64,000 bases of DNA from Sarcina sp034439435 (GTDB lineage Bacteria > Bacillota > Clostridia > Clostridiales > Clostridiaceae): NCBI RefSeq assembly GCF_034439435.1, contig NZ_JAPCKJ010000004.1, positions 62,001-126,000 of the forward strand, in the 5' to 3' direction. Positions 62,446-64,000 of this stretch are shown here, piece by piece. Both the position numbers and the translations under genes were made by a program. Position 1 is the stretch's first letter; each line of letters begins with the position of its first letter. The notes beneath the pieces were generated by a model. The model searched no databases and was not told where the DNA came from. It saw only the letters and a list, made by a program, of their open reading frames with translations.

Positions 62446-63271
62446 ATTCTAAATATCCCTTTACTCTATACTTTATTGATTCCATGTAAAATTTTGACTT
62501 TTTAGGTTTTATAATACATCCTACTGCTGGTCTAAATAATCTACTTATGAAAAATATAATTAACTTATAATTCTTTCTATAATATATTTCTTTTTTCATT
62601 AAAGCACCTAAACCTAAACTATCTTTATTATTATTTTCAATACTTGGGTTATCATCATTTCGAGCTGGATGAAAAACAACTTTATCAGAAAAATAATCTC
62701 CTTTATAATCATAATGAAGCAACTTAAAAATCAAATCACTTTCTTCTCCACTACCAAAGTAAGTCCCAGCACCTAACTTCTCATCAAATTTAATGTGTTC
62801 TATATTTTTAAATTTAATAAATATAGATATACTAACACAATTTTTCATTATATTATTAAATGCTAACATTTCATTTAAATCACTTGTTTTGCCAAATTTT
62901 GCTCCGGTATTCTTATCAACTACTTTGCAGCAATATATTTCTTTATCATTATTATTAAAGTATTGATCTACATTTAGTAAAGTATCTTCATCATATTCAC
63001 AATCATCATCTGGAAAAGCTATTATATTCCCAGTTACATATTTTATTCCTATATTTCTATTTAAGGATAAACCTTTTTTCTCACTTCTAATATACTTAAT
63101 TTTTATTTTATCTTTATATTTTTCATAAATTTCTTCCAATAAATAATGAGTATTTTGATCTACAATTATAAGTTCGTAATTAGAGAATTTCTGTTTTTCT
63201 AAAGTATTAATAAATGCTTCAACTTCATGGACTCTTCCTACAGTAGCCATTACTAAAGATATTTTATTCAT
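62429..63271 (-). CDS. glycosyltransferase family 2
   Basis: A 280-aa GT-A enzyme with KISLVMATVGRVHEVEAFINTLEKQ, YELIIVDQNTH, EKKGLSLNRNIGIKYVTGNIIAFPDDDCEYDEDTL (DDD metal site) and GTYFGSGEESDLIFKLL (acceptor-side ED). The C-terminal IIFFISRLFRPAVGCIIK segment may touch the membrane. ATG 63271 has AAAGGGAG upstream. Role in surface polysaccharide synthesis. Confidence 0.9.
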   Translation of the reverse strand: MNKISLVMATVGRVHEVEAFINTLEKQKFSNYELIIVDQNTHYLLEEIYEKYKDKIKIKYIRSEKKGLSLNRNIGIKYVTGNIIAFPDDDCEYDEDTLLNVDQYFNNNDKEIYCCKVVDKNTGAKFGKTSDLNEMLAFNNIMKNCVSISIFIKFKNIEHIKFDEKLGAGTYFGSGEESDLIFKLLHYDYKGDYFSDKVVFHPARNDDNPSIENNNKDSLGLGALMKKEIYYRKNYKLIIFFISRLFRPAVGCIIKPKKSKFYMESIKYRVKGYLEYEQRE

Positions 63272-63272
63272 A

Positions 63273-64000
63273 TTATTCTCCCTTTTTTAGAAATTTTAAA
63301 ATTTTATTTTTTATAGCTTCAAAAGAATACTCATTTTCAAAAACTATTCTTCCATTTCTAGCCAACTTTTCTCTAATTTTAGGATTATTTATATCTTTTA
63401 ATGAACTTAAAAATTCTTTAGAAGAATCTGCTATTAATATATTTTTTTTATTTTCTATATTTAACCCTTCAGCTCCTATAGTTGTTGATATTACAGGCAT
63501 TTTTTTAGCAAAAGCTTCTATTATTTTTACTCTAAGGCCACTTCCAAAAAATATTGGCACTATCATACAATCGCATAAATCAAAATATTGATTTAAATCC
63601 TCTACAAAACCTAAAATTTCAATATCTTTTCCATTATCATATTGATTTATTTCATCACTTGCACCTTTTCCTACTATATAAAATTTAAAATTCATTTTTT
63701 CTTCTCTTAAAATAGGAATAACATTTTTTAAAAACCATAGCACACCTTCATAATTAGGCATCCAGCTCATTGTTCCTAAAAATAATATGTTTAAACATTC
63801 TTTTTTTTCATTCAAATTTTCTTTTATGTAGTCTGTAGAGAAAGCTATCGGTATCACCTTTATTTTATTCATCTTAATTCCGATGTTATCTAACTCTTTT
63901 TTATCATTTTCTGATAAAGCTATGATCTTATTAACTTTATCTCCAATATTCTTCTCATAATTTTTAAGCTTTAAATATTCTAATCCAAAAAATATTTTTT
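63273..64000 (-). CDS. glycosyltransferase family 4, N-terminus outside the window
   Basis: The frame is open from the right edge (codons visible from 63998), giving about 242 residues. The visible part is the GT-B C-domain: LNILFLGTMSWMPNYEGVLWFLKNVIP, FYIVGKGASDEINQYD, IEILGFVEDLNQYFDLCDCMIVPIFFGSGLRVKIIEAFAKKMPVISTTIGAEGL (GSGLRVKxxEA donor motif) and a C-terminal helix. An internal Met at 63872 is not the true start, since the frame continues upstream with KVNKIIALSENDKKEL, typical N-domain linker sequence. Confidence 0.88.
   Translation of the reverse strand, partial: KIFFGLEYLKLKNYEKNIGDKVNKIIALSENDKKELDNIGIKMNKIKVIPIAFSTDYIKENLNEKKECLNILFLGTMSWMPNYEGVLWFLKNVIPILREEKMNFKFYIVGKGASDEINQYDNGKDIEILGFVEDLNQYFDLCDCMIVPIFFGSGLRVKIIEAFAKKMPVISTTIGAEGLNIENKKNILIADSSKEFLSSLKDINNPKIREKLARNGRIVFENEYSFEAIKNKILKFLKKGE

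Noticed and set aside
63273..63872. Complete 199-aa glycosyltransferase
   Set aside because: The frame stays open to the window edge with plausible protein sequence, so the gene is reported as a partial of at least 242 codons.

Overview
The window is very AT-rich, uses strong AGGAGG-type ribosome binding sites and occasional TTG starts, and carries Firmicutes families throughout (SipW, SpeD/A/E/B, CotF-like, LytTR, GerMN). A large NanJ-type sialidase, the C. perfringens-like gene set and a sipW/TasA-type fibre locus make Clostridium perfringens, or a very close relative, the best reading. This is inferred from protein families; no database was searched.

Layout. 1-4070: a secreted multidomain sialidase (nanJ, last codons outside the window) and a divergent small DUF1294 membrane protein. 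4255-8258: a minus-strand polyamine operon speD-speA-speE-speB, giving arginine to agmatine to putrescine to spermidine. 8600-17475: a sirohaem nitrite/sulfite reductase, two tandem small paralogues, a POT peptide transporter, an AI-2E permease, a MarR regulator, a TrkA-C membrane protein and a 4-hydroxybutyrate-type dehydrogenase. 17925-27321: MntP under a yybP-ykoY (manganese) riboswitch, lipoproteins and short genes of 46 and 59 codons, then a CitA/DcuS-like two-component system, a D-2-hydroxyacid dehydrogenase and an AEC permease. 27607-38481: a heterodimeric ABC exporter divergent from a MarR regulator, a nucleoside deoxyribosyltransferase, a nitroreductase, a HAD phosphatase, an ascorbate-type PTS (IIA, IIB, IIC) and a CotF-like protein.

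38921-48071 is the most interesting block. It holds a degenerate SGNH-fold protein, an AgrC/AgrA-like kinase and LytTR regulator, and a minus-strand operon sipW - TasA-like subunit - IPYTG-anchored protein - second SipW-type subunit - VWA protein, with a divergent class B sortase. Two promoters, one before the regulator and one before sipW, share the same layout: a pair of WTTYACGY-like repeats 21 bp apart, 8 bp, a weak -35, 17 bp, and a -10. This suggests that the LytTR regulator activates both itself and the fibre operon.

48139-64000: a GH36 alpha-galactosidase, two tandem copies of a promoter/initiator-tRNA/terminator unit, VanZ, and then a sugar-nucleotide and surface-polysaccharide region (galU, galE, a pgm pseudogene with two nonsense codons, a second nearly identical galE, murJ, glycosyltransferases and a Wzy-like polymerase) that runs off the right edge.

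A family of dispersed, palindromic, non-coding elements (TIR-like ends related to GGCTATGTTTTAGAC and TTGATTTTTAGATAGAAC) occurs at eight or more intergenic places. They look like MITEs with internal deletions.
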